From: Pigmentiphaga daeguensis
GTDB taxonomy: Bacteria; Pseudomonadota; Gammaproteobacteria; Burkholderiales; Burkholderiaceae_B
Assembly: GCF_039523035.1 (NCBI RefSeq)
Contig: NZ_BAAAEN010000011.1
Location: 1 to 64,000, forward strand
DNA: 64,000 nt
Reading direction: 5' to 3'
How positions within the stretch are numbered: the first letter of the stretch is position 1; every line of letters begins with the position of its first letter. The notes under the pieces are model-generated. The model made no database searches and was not told where the DNA came from. It was given only the letters and a program-made list of their open reading frames with translations. This document shows positions 16,425-27,728 of this stretch, piece after piece. Made by a program: the position numbers and the translations under genes.

Positions 16425-17441
16425 TCAGAGCACCTTTGCTGCCATCAGGTCGTGGGTATGGAGGGCGCCGACCAGCCTGCCGGTGGCGTCGAGCACCAGC
16501 AACTGGTTCTTGCGGTTGTCGTCCATCAGCGCGGCTGCCTCGGTGGCGAGCGCGTCAGGACCGATGTGAAGGGGGTTGCGCGTCATGCCGGCGACCACGG
16601 TCAGGTTGCGGATGTCGCCTTCGCGCTCGATCAGGCGGCGCAGGTCGCCATCGGTGAAGATGCCGACCACCCGGTCGCCGTCGAGGACTGCGGTCATGCC
16701 CATGCTCTTGCGGGTGATTTCCACCAGGGCTTCGGTGACCGAGGCCGTGACCGGCACGATGGGCAGGTCCTTGCCGGTGCGCATGACGTCGCTGACATGG
16801 GTCAGCAGGCGGCGGCCCAGGGCGCCGCCCGGGTGGGACCGGGCGAAATCCTCGGGGCCGAAGCCGCGCGCCTCGAGGCAGGCCACCGCCAGCGCGTCGC
16901 CCAGCGCCAGCGCGGTCGTGGTGCTGGCGGTGGGGGCGAGGTTCAGCGGGCAGGCTTCCTGGGGCACGCTGGCGTCCAGGTGCACGTCGGCGAGCTGGGC
17001 CAGTTCGGAATCCGGGTTGCCGGTGATCGCGATCAGCGGCGATCCCAGGCGCTTGACGACGGGCACGATGGTCAGCAGTTCGGCCGTCGTGCCCGAATAC
17101 GATATCGTGACCAGCACGTCGTTGGCGGTGATCATGCCCAGGTCGCCGTGGACGGCCTCGGCCGCGTGGACGAAGAAGGCCGGCGTGCCGGTCGAGGCGA
17201 ACGTGGCGGCGACCTTGCGGGCGATGTGCCCGGACTTGCCGATGCCGCTGACCACCACGCGTCCGGGGCAGGCCAGCAGGATGTCGACCGCGCGCACGAA
17301 CGTGCGGTCCAGGCGGCTGGACAGGGCCTTGAGCGCCTCGATTTCCACCGCCAGGGTGCTGCGGGCCGAATCGATGATGTCGACGGGGCCGGAAGCGCCG
17401 GGAACGTATACGTTGGACGTGCCGTTGTCTGAGGTGTTCAT
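16425..17441 (-). CDS. kdsD: Arabinose-5-phosphate isomerase KdsD
   Basis: A 338-residue protein with a SIS domain (about residues 40-175; SGIGKSGHIARK and SYSGTTAEL) followed by a tandem CBS pair (about 215-338). It interconverts ribulose-5-phosphate and arabinose-5-phosphate, the first committed step towards Kdo. This is the first gene of the kds-lpt-rpoN block. The ATG at 17439-17441 was chosen because the region upstream is intergenic in character. Its promoter should lie in the 211-base gap shared with divergent apt. Confidence 0.94.
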   Translation of the reverse strand: MNTSDNGTSNVYVPGASGPVDIIDSARSTLAVEIEALKALSSRLDRTFVRAVDILLACPGRVVVSGIGKSGHIARKVAATFASTGTPAFFVHAAEAVHGDLGMITANDVLVTISYSGTTAELLTIVPVVKRLGSPLIAITGNPDSELAQLADVHLDASVPQEACPLNLAPTASTTTALALGDALAVACLEARGFGPEDFARSHPGGALGRRLLTHVSDVMRTGKDLPIVPVTASVTEALVEITRKSMGMTAVLDGDRVVGIFTDGDLRRLIEREGDIRNLTVVAGMTRNPLHIGPDALATEAAALMDDNRKNQLLVLDATGRLVGALHTHDLMAAKVL

Positions 17442-17652
17442 GATGGGTCTGAGCCGGTACCGTGGAAGGGCGGGCAGCGAAAAACGCGCCTCGTGTCGCC
17501 TTGCGCGGCAACGGTCATTCAATTGCGACGATCTACCAGTATAGTAGCAAGGGCACGATCCTTGCTTCACGCTCTTTGCGTTACAGTGGCGTCCTGTGTC
17601 GCCGGGGCCTCCCATCCCGGTTTCCTCCGATTCCTTCCTGTCCGAGCCCGCC

Positions 17653-18192
17653 ATGTTCCTGGACCCGAACTACATCCGAGACCGCATACGCACGGTGCCC
17701 GACTGGCCCGAGCCCGGCGTGCAGTTCCGGGACATCACGCCGCTGCTGCAGGACCCGCGCAGCTTCCGCGTGCTGATCGAGCTGTTCGTCTACCGCTACA
17801 TGAACCAGCGCCTGGACCTGGTGGCGGGCATCGATGCGCGGGGATTCATCGTGGGCAGCGTGATCGCGCACGAGCTGAACCTCGGTTTCGTGCCCGTGCG
17901 CAAGAAGGGCAAGCTTCCCTACGACACCATCGCCGAGCAATATGCCCTGGAATACGGCAGTTCGACGGTGGAGATGCATGCCGACGCCGTGCGCCCCGGG
18001 CAACGGGTCGTGCTGGTGGACGACCTGGTCGCCACCGGCGGCACCATGCTGGCCGGCATGAAGCTGCTGCAGCGGCTGGGGGCCAACGTGGTCGAGGCGG
18101 CCGCCGTCATCGACCTGCCGCGGTTGCGCGGATCGAAGGCGATACGCGATTCGGGACTGAACCTCTACACCGTCTGCGAATTCGACGAGTAA
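17653..18192 (+). CDS. apt: Adenine phosphoribosyltransferase
   Basis: A 179-residue type I phosphoribosyltransferase. The PRPP-binding motif VVLVDDLVATGGT and the purine-binding loop AGIDARGFI are intact. It salvages adenine with PRPP to AMP, and makes a metabolic pair with AMP nucleosidase (amn) about 6.4 kb downstream. The ATG at 17653 (MFLDPNYIRDRI) gives the usual family length. A start 19 codons upstream would add an atypical tail. Confidence 0.95.
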   Translation: MFLDPNYIRDRIRTVPDWPEPGVQFRDITPLLQDPRSFRVLIELFVYRYMNQRLDLVAGIDARGFIVGSVIAHELNLGFVPVRKKGKLPYDTIAEQYALEYGSSTVEMHADAVRPGQRVVLVDDLVATGGTMLAGMKLLQRLGANVVEAAAVIDLPRLRGSKAIRDSGLNLYTVCEFDE

Positions 18193-18194
18193 GC

Positions 18195-18222
18195 GGCCCG
18201 GCCTTCGGGGGCCGGCCGGGCC
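18195..18222. terminator. Hairpin between convergent apt and uvrA
   Basis: Perfect 9-base arms GGCCCGGCC (18195-18203) and GGCCGGGCC (18214-18222) are separated by 10 bases, in the 37-base gap where apt and uvrA converge. There is no T-run on either strand. It may still block read-through in both directions. Confidence 0.45.
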
Positions 18223-18229
18223 TGGCGCG

Positions 18230-21136
<2,907 letters not shown>

Positions 21137-21185
21137 CAAGCAAACCTTTACGCGAGCGGTGGCGAAAGCCAACTTGGTAATATAA

Positions 21186-21517
21186 CCCCCCCGTACGCGC
21201 TGACGCGCGCCCCCCAGGGGGCGGGCGGCGGGGGGACCGGCGGAGCCGGATCCCCCGTGCCCTGGTCTAGTGGGGCTTTCTTGGGATGTGGCGCTGGTGC
21301 TGTCGCTGGCTGCCGGCGTTGGCGATGGGTGACATGACAAAGAGACTCGTATTGGATTCAGAGGATTGCGGGTTCGGTTCCGCCGGCCGGTCACTGTCCT
21401 TCGGGCAAAGGCCCGCGTTGCGAAACACGGTTACACGACTCAGGATGCCGCGGATCTGGCTCCGCCAGTCCGCAGGCATCGCCCCCTGGGGGGCGCGCGT
21501 CAGCGCGTACGGGGGGG
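21186..21517. repeat. Dispersed element copy 3 with perfect 37-bp terminal inverted repeats
   Basis: The 385-base gap between uvrA and the MFS gene is mostly this element. The left end 21186-21222 (starting CCCCCCCGTACGCGCTGACG) and the right end 21481-21517 are exact reverse complements over 37 bases. The interior of about 258 bases carries GGATCC-rich short palindromes and a CTAG, with a right portion shared with copies 1, 2 and 4. No coding frame is present. The structure resembles a non-autonomous miniature element, but no transposase or target-site duplication was identified. Confidence 0.88.
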
Positions 21518-21521
21518 CCCA

Positions 21522-22736
21522 ATGACTTCATTTCGGATGACCCCTTTCGAGCGCCGCGCCAGCTTGTCGCTGGCGGCGCTGTTCATGTGCCGGATGCTGG
21601 GGTTGTTCCTGCTGCTGCCGGTGTTCGCGGTGGCGGCGAAGGCCTTGCCGGGGGGGAATGATCCGGCGCGGGTGGGATTGGCGCTGGGCATGTATGGGCT
21701 GACCCAGGCGTTCATGCAGATCCCGTTCGGGCTGGCCTCGGACCGCTGGGGCCGGCGGCCGGTGGTGGTGATGGGACTGGTGCTGTTCGTCGCCGGCAGC
21801 GTGGTCTGCGCCACGACCGACGACCTGTTCTGGATCACGATCGGGCGGGCCATCCAGGGCTCGGGCGCGATTTCGGCGGCGGTGACGGCGTGGCTGGCCG
21901 ATGCCACGCGCGATGAGGTGCGGACCAAGGCCATGGCCATGATAGGCGCCTCGATCGGCCTGACCTTCGCGGTGTCGCTGGTGCTGGCTCCCGTGCTGGT
22001 GGGCTGGGGCGGGCTGACCGGCCTGTTCTGGACCATCGCCGCGCTGGGCGTGGCCGCGCTGGGCGTGGCCGCCTGGGTGGTTCCGGCCGCGCCGCCCGCG
22101 CCGCGGGGCGAACCCGCATCCATGTCCAGCGTGCTGTCGCACCCCGACCTGCTGCGGCTGAACCTGGGCGTCTTCACCCTGCACCTGATCCAGGTCGCCC
22201 TGTTCGTGGTGGTACCCGCCGCGCTGGTGCACACCGGCGGCCTGGACACGGCCACCCTGTGGAAGGTCTACCTGCCGGTGGTGCTGGCCTCGTTCGTCGT
22301 CATGGTGCCGGTGATCGGCGTCACCGAACGCTACGCCACCCACCGCAAGACCCTGCTGGGCGCGATCGCCGGGCTGGTGCTGGTGTGCATGTTCCTGCCG
22401 TGGGCCCAGGACCACTATGGATGGCTGGTGGGCGCCATGATCGCCTTCTTCTCCGTCTTCAACATCCTCGAGGCCATGCAGCCTTCGCTGGTATCCCGCG
22501 TGGCGCCGCCGTCGCTGAAGGGGCTGGCCCTGGGTTTCTATAATACGAGCCAGGCCATCGGGCTCTTCGCCGGCGGGGCGCTGGGCGGCTGGCTGGTCTC
22601 CCACCTGGGGGCCGCGGCGGTATTCCAGGCGGCGGCGGGGCTGGCGGTAATATGGCTGCTGGCGGCCTGGGGGATGAAGCCCCTGCCCGCCAGGCGGACC
22701 GCTCGGCCGGAGCGGGTGTCCCATCCCGCGTCCTGA
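21522..22736 (+). CDS. MFS transporter, multidrug/arabinose-efflux-like
   Basis: A 404-residue major facilitator with 12 predicted helices. It carries motif A (GLASDRWGRRP) after TM2 and the motif-C-like glycine pattern in TM5, which points to an exporter (drug:H+ antiporter-like). The ATG at 21522 lies only 4 bases after the repeat's terminal G-run, so the repeat supplies the only ribosome-site-like sequence. An alternative start five codons later (MTPFERR) has no better site. Position between uvrA and ssb is common in this lineage. The substrate is unknown. Confidence 0.85.
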   Translation: MTSFRMTPFERRASLSLAALFMCRMLGLFLLLPVFAVAAKALPGGNDPARVGLALGMYGLTQAFMQIPFGLASDRWGRRPVVVMGLVLFVAGSVVCATTDDLFWITIGRAIQGSGAISAAVTAWLADATRDEVRTKAMAMIGASIGLTFAVSLVLAPVLVGWGGLTGLFWTIAALGVAALGVAAWVVPAAPPAPRGEPASMSSVLSHPDLLRLNLGVFTLHLIQVALFVVVPAALVHTGGLDTATLWKVYLPVVLASFVVMVPVIGVTERYATHRKTLLGAIAGLVLVCMFLPWAQDHYGWLVGAMIAFFSVFNILEAMQPSLVSRVAPPSLKGLALGFYNTSQAIGLFAGGALGGWLVSHLGAAAVFQAAAGLAVIWLLAAWGMKPLPARRTARPERVSHPAS

Positions 22737-22896
22737 GCCCTTCCTGTCCCATTTACGCACGAGACCGTATTGCGGTCGGCGCATTTTCAACCAATGATGT
22801 TTTTTTTCTTGTGGCCCGTGGCCGCGCCGGGCGGGGGTGGCTACAATCCACCCGCCTCGCCGCCGGCCGGTGAATACAGTCAATAGGAGTGTGGTA

Positions 22897-23409
22897 ATGG
22901 CATCCGTCAACAAAGTCATCCTGGTCGGCAACCTGGGCCGCGACCCCGAAGTTCGCTACACGCCCGACGGCGCAGCGATCTGCAACGTGTCCATCGCCAC
23001 CACGTCCCAATGGAAGGACAAGAACTCGGGCGAACGCCGCGAGGAAACCGAGTGGCACCGCGTGGTGTTCTACAACCGCCTGGCCGAGATCGCCGGCGAA
23101 TACCTGAAGAAGGGCCGTTCGGTGTATGTCGAAGGCCGCCTGAAGACCCGCAAGTGGCAGGACAAGGACACCGGCGCCGACAAGTACACGACCGAGATCG
23201 TCGCCGACCAGATGCAGATGCTGGGCGGCCGCGAAGGCGGTGGCGGCGGTGGCGAAGGCGGCTACGGCGGTGGCGGCGGCTATGGCGACTCCGCGCCGGC
23301 CCAGCGCCCGTCCAACCGTCCGGCCAGCGGTGGCGGCGGCCAGCGTTCGGCCTCGCAGTCGAGCTCGGCGCCGAACTTCGCCGACATGGACGACGACATC
23401 CCGTTCTGA
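22897..23409 (+). CDS. ssb: Single-stranded DNA-binding protein
   Basis: A 170-residue SSB: an OB-fold domain (about residues 1-110; MASVNKVILVGNLGRDPEVR), a Gly-rich flexible linker (about 112-160) and the conserved acidic tip DMDDDIPF that recruits repair and replication proteins. The ribosome site AGGAG at 22885-22889 supports the ATG at 22897. It coats ssDNA during replication, recombination and repair. The uvrA neighbourhood is conserved. Confidence 0.97.
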   Translation: MASVNKVILVGNLGRDPEVRYTPDGAAICNVSIATTSQWKDKNSGERREETEWHRVVFYNRLAEIAGEYLKKGRSVYVEGRLKTRKWQDKDTGADKYTTEIVADQMQMLGGREGGGGGGEGGYGGGGGYGDSAPAQRPSNRPASGGGGQRSASQSSSAPNFADMDDDIPF

Positions 23410-23428
23410 CGGGCGCGCCATCCCGTCG

Positions 23429-23827
23429 ATGCTCCATCACCTTTCTTTCGGCGTGGCCGACCTGCGTGCCGCCGCCGATTTTTATGATGCGGTGCTCAGG
23501 CCTCTGGGGTACGAGCGTGTCTGGACGGATTTCGACGGCGAGCCCGACAGGCAGGCCGTCGGATACGGCCTGCCCGGAGGGGGCGACAAGTTCGCGCTCA
23601 AGCAATGCCCGAAAGGCGGGGCCGTACCCGGGCCCGGCTTTCACCTCGCTTTTTCCGCGCCAAGCCGGGATGCCGTCGACCGTTTCCACGAGGCGGCCCT
23701 GCGCCATGGGGCCGTCGACAATGGCGCTCCGGGGCTGCGGCCTCGCTACGGCCCGGATTACTACGCGGCGTTCGTGATCGATCCGGAAGGCAACCGCATC
23801 GAGGCCGTCATCAGCACGGCGGCCTGA
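23429..23827 (+). CDS. VOC (glyoxalase/bleomycin-resistance) superfamily protein
   Basis: A 132-residue single VOC-fold protein. The N-terminal metal-site histidine lies in HHLSFGVADL, and the C-terminal acidic ligand in IDPEGNRIEAV. Members bind a divalent metal and act as lyases, dioxygenases or resistance proteins; the substrate here cannot be assigned. It starts 19 bases after ssb and ends before a strong terminator, so it is probably co-transcribed with ssb. Confidence 0.8.
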   Translation: MLHHLSFGVADLRAAADFYDAVLRPLGYERVWTDFDGEPDRQAVGYGLPGGGDKFALKQCPKGGAVPGPGFHLAFSAPSRDAVDRFHEAALRHGAVDNGAPGLRPRYGPDYYAAFVIDPEGNRIEAVISTAA

Positions 23828-23836
23828 CGAGCCGAA

Positions 23837-23862
23837 CCCCGCCCGACCCGGCGGGGTTTTTT
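23837..23862 (+). terminator. Rho-independent terminator after the VOC gene
   Basis: Stem arms CCCCGCC (23837-23843) and GGCGGGG (23850-23856) are followed by six T (23857-23862). It ends the ssb-VOC transcript 9 bases after the VOC stop codon. Confidence 0.85.
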
Positions 23863-23883
23863 GTTGCAACCGATCCTGGCGTT

Positions 23884-24096
23884 TCAGCCCGCCGCCGGCG
23901 CCCGAGCGCCCACCCGCCCGAACTCCACCGGCTGCTTCACGTAGAACAGGTCGATGGGTTCTTTCGCCAGGGCGTCCAGCAGGGTGCCGCCCAGGGCGCC
24001 CTGGGCCTGGGCGAAGGCCAGCAGCCAGTGGGCCAGGGGCTGGCCGCCGTGGCGCCGGTCCTGCCGGGTGAAGAAAGTCAGTTGGAAACCGTTCAC
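23884..24096 (-). CDS. Shortened DUF190-family protein
   Basis: A 70-residue protein with a GTG start at 24094-24096. The N-terminal strand and basic segment (MNGFQLTFFTRQDRRHGG) and the C-terminal segment (DLFYVKQPVEFG) both look like ends of DUF190 proteins. The central part usually found between them, with the histidine-rich stretch, is absent. The family is normally about 100-115 residues, so I infer an in-frame internal deletion. DUF190 genes often accompany crcB; here crcB lies 19 bases upstream. Whether the short form is functional is unknown. Confidence 0.6.
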   Translation of the reverse strand: MNGFQLTFFTRQDRRHGGQPLAHWLLAFAQAQGALGGTLLDALAKEPIDLFYVKQPVEFGRVGARAPAAG

Positions 24097-24115
24097 GATG
24101 CGTCTCCTTGCAGGG

Positions 24116-24499
24116 TCAGGACTGCCGCAACCCGGCGTAGGTGGCGATGCCGAGCAAGGTCATCGCGACGGAACCGCCCACGTGGACCAGGATGGTCGCG
24201 GCCACCCAGCCCAGCCGCTGCTGCTGGATCAGGGCGACCAGTTCGGCCGAGAAGGTGGAAAAGGTGGTCAGGCCGCCGCAGAAGCCGGTGATGATCAGCA
24301 GCCGCCAATGCGGCGGCAGGGCCGGGTTGCCGGCGAAATAGGCCACGGCCAGGCCGATGATGTAGGCGCCGATGAGGTTGGCGGCCAGGGTGCCAGGCGG
24401 CATGGCGGGCAGCAGGGCGTTCAGGCCCAGCCCCAGGACCCAGCGCAGCAGCGCCCCGACGGCGGCGCCGACGGCGATCGCGATTACCGCGAGCAGCAT
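24116..24499 (-). CDS. crcB: Fluoride channel CrcB/Fluc
   Basis: A 127-residue membrane protein with four predicted helices. It carries the Fluc signatures GALLRW, NLIGAYIIG and GFCGGLTTFSTFS, which line the fluoride pore and the central sodium site. It exports fluoride as a dual-topology dimer. No fluoride riboswitch was recognised in the 100 bases upstream. It is divergent from amn. Confidence 0.93.
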   Translation of the reverse strand: MLLAVIAIAVGAAVGALLRWVLGLGLNALLPAMPPGTLAANLIGAYIIGLAVAYFAGNPALPPHWRLLIITGFCGGLTTFSTFSAELVALIQQQRLGWVAATILVHVGGSVAMTLLGIATYAGLRQS

Positions 24500-24599
24500 G
24501 ACGGACTCCTTGCGAAGGCGGGCTAGTGTAGTACGAGGCCGCGGGACCGGCCAGGCCGCGGTAGGCTAAGCTATATCAGGACCTTCTCCAACTCCGATC

Positions 24600-26087
24600 A
24601 TGACCCCGCCCGCCAGTGTCCTCCTTCGCCATCCCGCCCCCTGGCCCACCGAGTCCTTCCGCGATCCCGACGCCGCCGTCCAGCGCCTGATCGACATCTA
24701 CGCGCGCAATACCGCCTTCCTGTGCGACAGCTTCCGCGAGGTGGTCGCCACGCAGGCATCCTCGCCCGGGCGGTTCCGCGCCTGCTATCCGTTCATCCGG
24801 ATCAGCGTGGACACCTACGACGAGGTGGATTCGCGCCTGTCGTATGGGCACGTGGCCGAGCCCGGCGTCTACCAGACCACCGTCACCAAACCCAGGCTGT
24901 TCCGCTCCTACCTGACCGAGCAGCTGCGGCAATTGATGGCGAACCATGGCGTCGCGGTCGAGATCGGCGAATCCGACGTGCCCATCGCCCTGCACTTCGC
25001 GTTTCCCGACGGCATCTATGTCGAGGGCGAGGACATCGAGGCGCTCAAGCGGCCCCTGCGAGACCTGTTCGACACGCCCGACCTCGCGGTCACCGACGAC
25101 GCCATCGTCAACGGCACCCACCGCCATCCGCCGGACGGGCCGCAGCCGCTGGCCCCGTTCACGGCGCCGCGCATCGACTACTCGCTGCATCGCCTGCAGC
25201 ACTACACCGCCACCGCGCCTTCGCACTTCCAGAATTTCGTGCTGTTCACCAACTATCAGTTCTACGTGGACGAGTTCTGCCTGCGCGCGCGCACGCTGGT
25301 GGCACAGGGGCACTACGACGCGCTGGTCGAGCCGGGCAATCGCGTCACCCGCGCGGGCGACCCGCTGCCGGACCCGGCGGCGCCGATGTCGCGGCTGCCG
25401 CAGATGCCCGCCTATCACCTGGTGCGCGAGGGGCATTCGGGCATCACCCTGGTCAACATCGGCGTGGGGCCGTCCAACGCCAAGACCATCACCGACCACA
25501 TCGCCGTGCTGCGTCCGCATGCCTGGCTGATGCTGGGGCATTGCGCCGGGCTGCGGGCCTCGCAGCGGCTGGGCGACTACGTGCTGGCACACGGCTACGT
25601 GCGCGACGACCACGTGCTGGACGCGGATCTGCCGACCTGGGTGCCGATTCCCCCGCTGGCCGAGGTGCAGGTGGCGCTGGAGCAGGCGGTGGAAGAGGTG
25701 GCCGGGCTGTCGGGCTGGGAGCTCAAGCGCATCATGCGCACCGGCACGGTGGCGACCATAGACAATCGCAACTGGGAACTGCGCGAGCACCTGGAGCCGG
25801 TGCAGCGTTTCTCGCAGTCGCGCGCCATCGCGCTGGACATGGAGTCGGCCACCATCGCGGCCAATGGCTTTCGCTTCCGCGTGCCCTACGGCACCTTGCT
25901 GTGCGTGTCGGACAAGCCCCTGCACGGCGAGCTGAAGCTGCCGGGGATGGCCAGCGCGTTCTACCGCCGGCAGGTGGGCCAGCACCTGGACATCGGGCTG
26001 CGGGCGCTGGAGATCCTGAGCAAGATGCCGCCCGAGCGGCTGCATTCGCGCAAGTTGCGCAGCTTCCTGGAGACCGCGTTCCAGTAG
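24600..26087 (+). CDS. amn: AMP nucleosidase
   Basis: A 495-residue protein of typical AMP nucleosidase length. It has an N-terminal alpha/beta regulatory domain and a C-terminal nucleoside-phosphorylase-fold domain (GHSGITLVNIGVGPSNAKT; the acidic catalytic region in AIALDMESATIAA). It hydrolyses AMP to adenine and ribose-5-phosphate. The adenine would feed the apt product nearby. Confidence 0.95.
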   Translation: MTPPASVLLRHPAPWPTESFRDPDAAVQRLIDIYARNTAFLCDSFREVVATQASSPGRFRACYPFIRISVDTYDEVDSRLSYGHVAEPGVYQTTVTKPRLFRSYLTEQLRQLMANHGVAVEIGESDVPIALHFAFPDGIYVEGEDIEALKRPLRDLFDTPDLAVTDDAIVNGTHRHPPDGPQPLAPFTAPRIDYSLHRLQHYTATAPSHFQNFVLFTNYQFYVDEFCLRARTLVAQGHYDALVEPGNRVTRAGDPLPDPAAPMSRLPQMPAYHLVREGHSGITLVNIGVGPSNAKTITDHIAVLRPHAWLMLGHCAGLRASQRLGDYVLAHGYVRDDHVLDADLPTWVPIPPLAEVQVALEQAVEEVAGLSGWELKRIMRTGTVATIDNRNWELREHLEPVQRFSQSRAIALDMESATIAANGFRFRVPYGTLLCVSDKPLHGELKLPGMASAFYRRQVGQHLDIGLRALEILSKMPPERLHSRKLRSFLETAFQ

Positions 26088-26147
26088 CGGGGTGTGCCGC
26101 CCGCACGGTAGGATGCGATCCATGATCGGTACGTGCAAGGGGGGCGC

Positions 26148-27722
26148 GTGACGACCGGGGAACGGCAGGACAAGCGGTGGTGGCTGAGGTGGCTGCTGGT
26201 GGCGGCCGCCGCCGCCTTGCCGCTCGCGGTGGCGGTGCCCTTCGTCTACATGCAGGCCGGCCTGCTGGCGCGCCACGACGCGCGTGGCGCGGCCGAAGTG
26301 GTGATGCGCCAGGCCGATGCCATTTTCGCCGAGGCCGACAGGCTGGCGGCGGAGATGGCGCCGCAGGCCGGCAAGTCCTGCGCCGAGGCCGACTCCACCC
26401 TGCACGATGCGGCCTTCCAGCCCTACTTCCGCGCCATCGTCCTGGTGCGGCACCGCGTGCTCTATTGTTCCTCGATCACGGACGCCTTCACGCTGCCGCT
26501 GGCGCAACTGCTGCCGGACAGCGCAGTGCCGCCGGGGCGGTCCTTTCATTTCGTTCCCGGCACGCCCATGGTCCCGGACCGGCCCGCGGTAATGGCGGTC
26601 CGGCTGGACGCGGCCGGGGACGGCGTCATCGTCACGGTGGACGGCCGCTATCTGCGGGACCTCCTGGACGCGGTGGGCGGCAGCGGCCGCTACCGGATCG
26701 GCATCGAGTCGCTGGATGGCCGGCAAGGCCTGGCGGGCCGGCGCGCGGGCGTCCCGCCGCCCGGCGCATCGTCCGTGCAGGAGGTGGTGTCGACGATCTA
26801 TCCGTTCCGGGTGCGGTCCCTGGCGGATGCCGCGCTGCTGGCCGAATACCGGAAGCGGCTGGCGGGCAGCTACGCGCCTTTCGTCGTGCTGCTTGCCCTG
26901 CTGCTGGGCTATCTGTGCCACCACTTCCTGAAGTACCGGTTCTCGCTGGTGGCCGCCATCAGGCGCGGCATGCGGCGGGGCGAGTTCGAGGTCCACTACC
27001 AGCCGGTCATCGACCTGCGCGATGGGTCCTGCGCGGGTGCCGAGGCGCTGATGCGCTGGTTCCGCCCGGGCCTGGGCGCGGTGCGGCCGGACCTGTTCTT
27101 CGCCGTGGCCGAGTCCAGCGGCCTGGCGATTCCGCTGACGCGGCACCTGTTCAAGCTGGTGGGGCGCGACCTGCGCCGCTGTCCGATGGGGCCGCTATTC
27201 CGCGTGGGCCTGAACATCACCGCCAGCCATCTGGTGGAGCTGAGCATCGTCGACGACGTTGCCCGCCTGCGCAAGGTGGTCGGGTCGGGGGCGGCGGATT
27301 TCGTGCTGGAGATCACCGAGCGCGAGCCCTTGCCTCCCATCGAGCAGGTCTACCGGAACATGGGCGTGCTCAGCGCCAGCGGCGTGAAGCTGGCCATCGA
27401 CGATTTCGGCACGGGCCACAGCTCGCTGGCCTACCTGGAGCGGTTCCCGGTCGATTACCTGAAGATCGACCGCGGCTTCGTGGCGGCCATCGGCACGGAC
27501 GCGGTCAATGCCTCGGTGCTGGAGATGATCATCGGGCTGGCCGCGCGGCTGGGGGTGGAGCTGACGGCCGAGGGCGTGGAGACGCACGGGCAGCGCGACT
27601 ATCTTGCCGCCCAGGGCGTGCACTACGCGCAAGGCTTCCTGTATGCGCGGCCCATGCCCATCGAGGCCCTGCGCGCCTGGGTGGATGAGCTCCGCGGCGG
27701 GCCGATGCCGGCGGAGCCCTGA
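26148..27722 (+). CDS. CSS-motif membrane c-di-GMP phosphodiesterase (EAL)
   Basis: A 524-residue protein from the GTG at 26148, preferred because of the AAGGGGGG ribosome site; an upstream GTG at 26133 is possible. Two membrane helices (about 13-34 and 244-260) flank a periplasmic CSS-motif domain with C78 and the C107-S-S triad, a redox-sensing feature of PdeC-type enzymes. The cytoplasmic EAL domain (about 270-515) retains the AEALMRW, LEITE, IDDFGTG, YLKIDR and AEGVET motifs, so it should hydrolyse c-di-GMP. No GGDEF domain is present. It stands alone, after amn. Confidence 0.9.
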   Translation: MTTGERQDKRWWLRWLLVAAAAALPLAVAVPFVYMQAGLLARHDARGAAEVVMRQADAIFAEADRLAAEMAPQAGKSCAEADSTLHDAAFQPYFRAIVLVRHRVLYCSSITDAFTLPLAQLLPDSAVPPGRSFHFVPGTPMVPDRPAVMAVRLDAAGDGVIVTVDGRYLRDLLDAVGGSGRYRIGIESLDGRQGLAGRRAGVPPPGASSVQEVVSTIYPFRVRSLADAALLAEYRKRLAGSYAPFVVLLALLLGYLCHHFLKYRFSLVAAIRRGMRRGEFEVHYQPVIDLRDGSCAGAEALMRWFRPGLGAVRPDLFFAVAESSGLAIPLTRHLFKLVGRDLRRCPMGPLFRVGLNITASHLVELSIVDDVARLRKVVGSGAADFVLEITEREPLPPIEQVYRNMGVLSASGVKLAIDDFGTGHSSLAYLERFPVDYLKIDRGFVAAIGTDAVNASVLEMIIGLAARLGVELTAEGVETHGQRDYLAAQGVHYAQGFLYARPMPIEALRAWVDELRGGPMPAEP

Positions 27723-27728
27723 AGGCGG

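Noticed and set aside
21137..21185. LexA (SOS) box upstream of uvrA
   Set aside because: No CTGT-N8-ACAG or similar dyad is present in the 49 bases before the repeat.
24500..24599. Fluoride riboswitch upstream of crcB
   Set aside because: I could not find the conserved pseudoknot and loop pattern in the short divergent gap.
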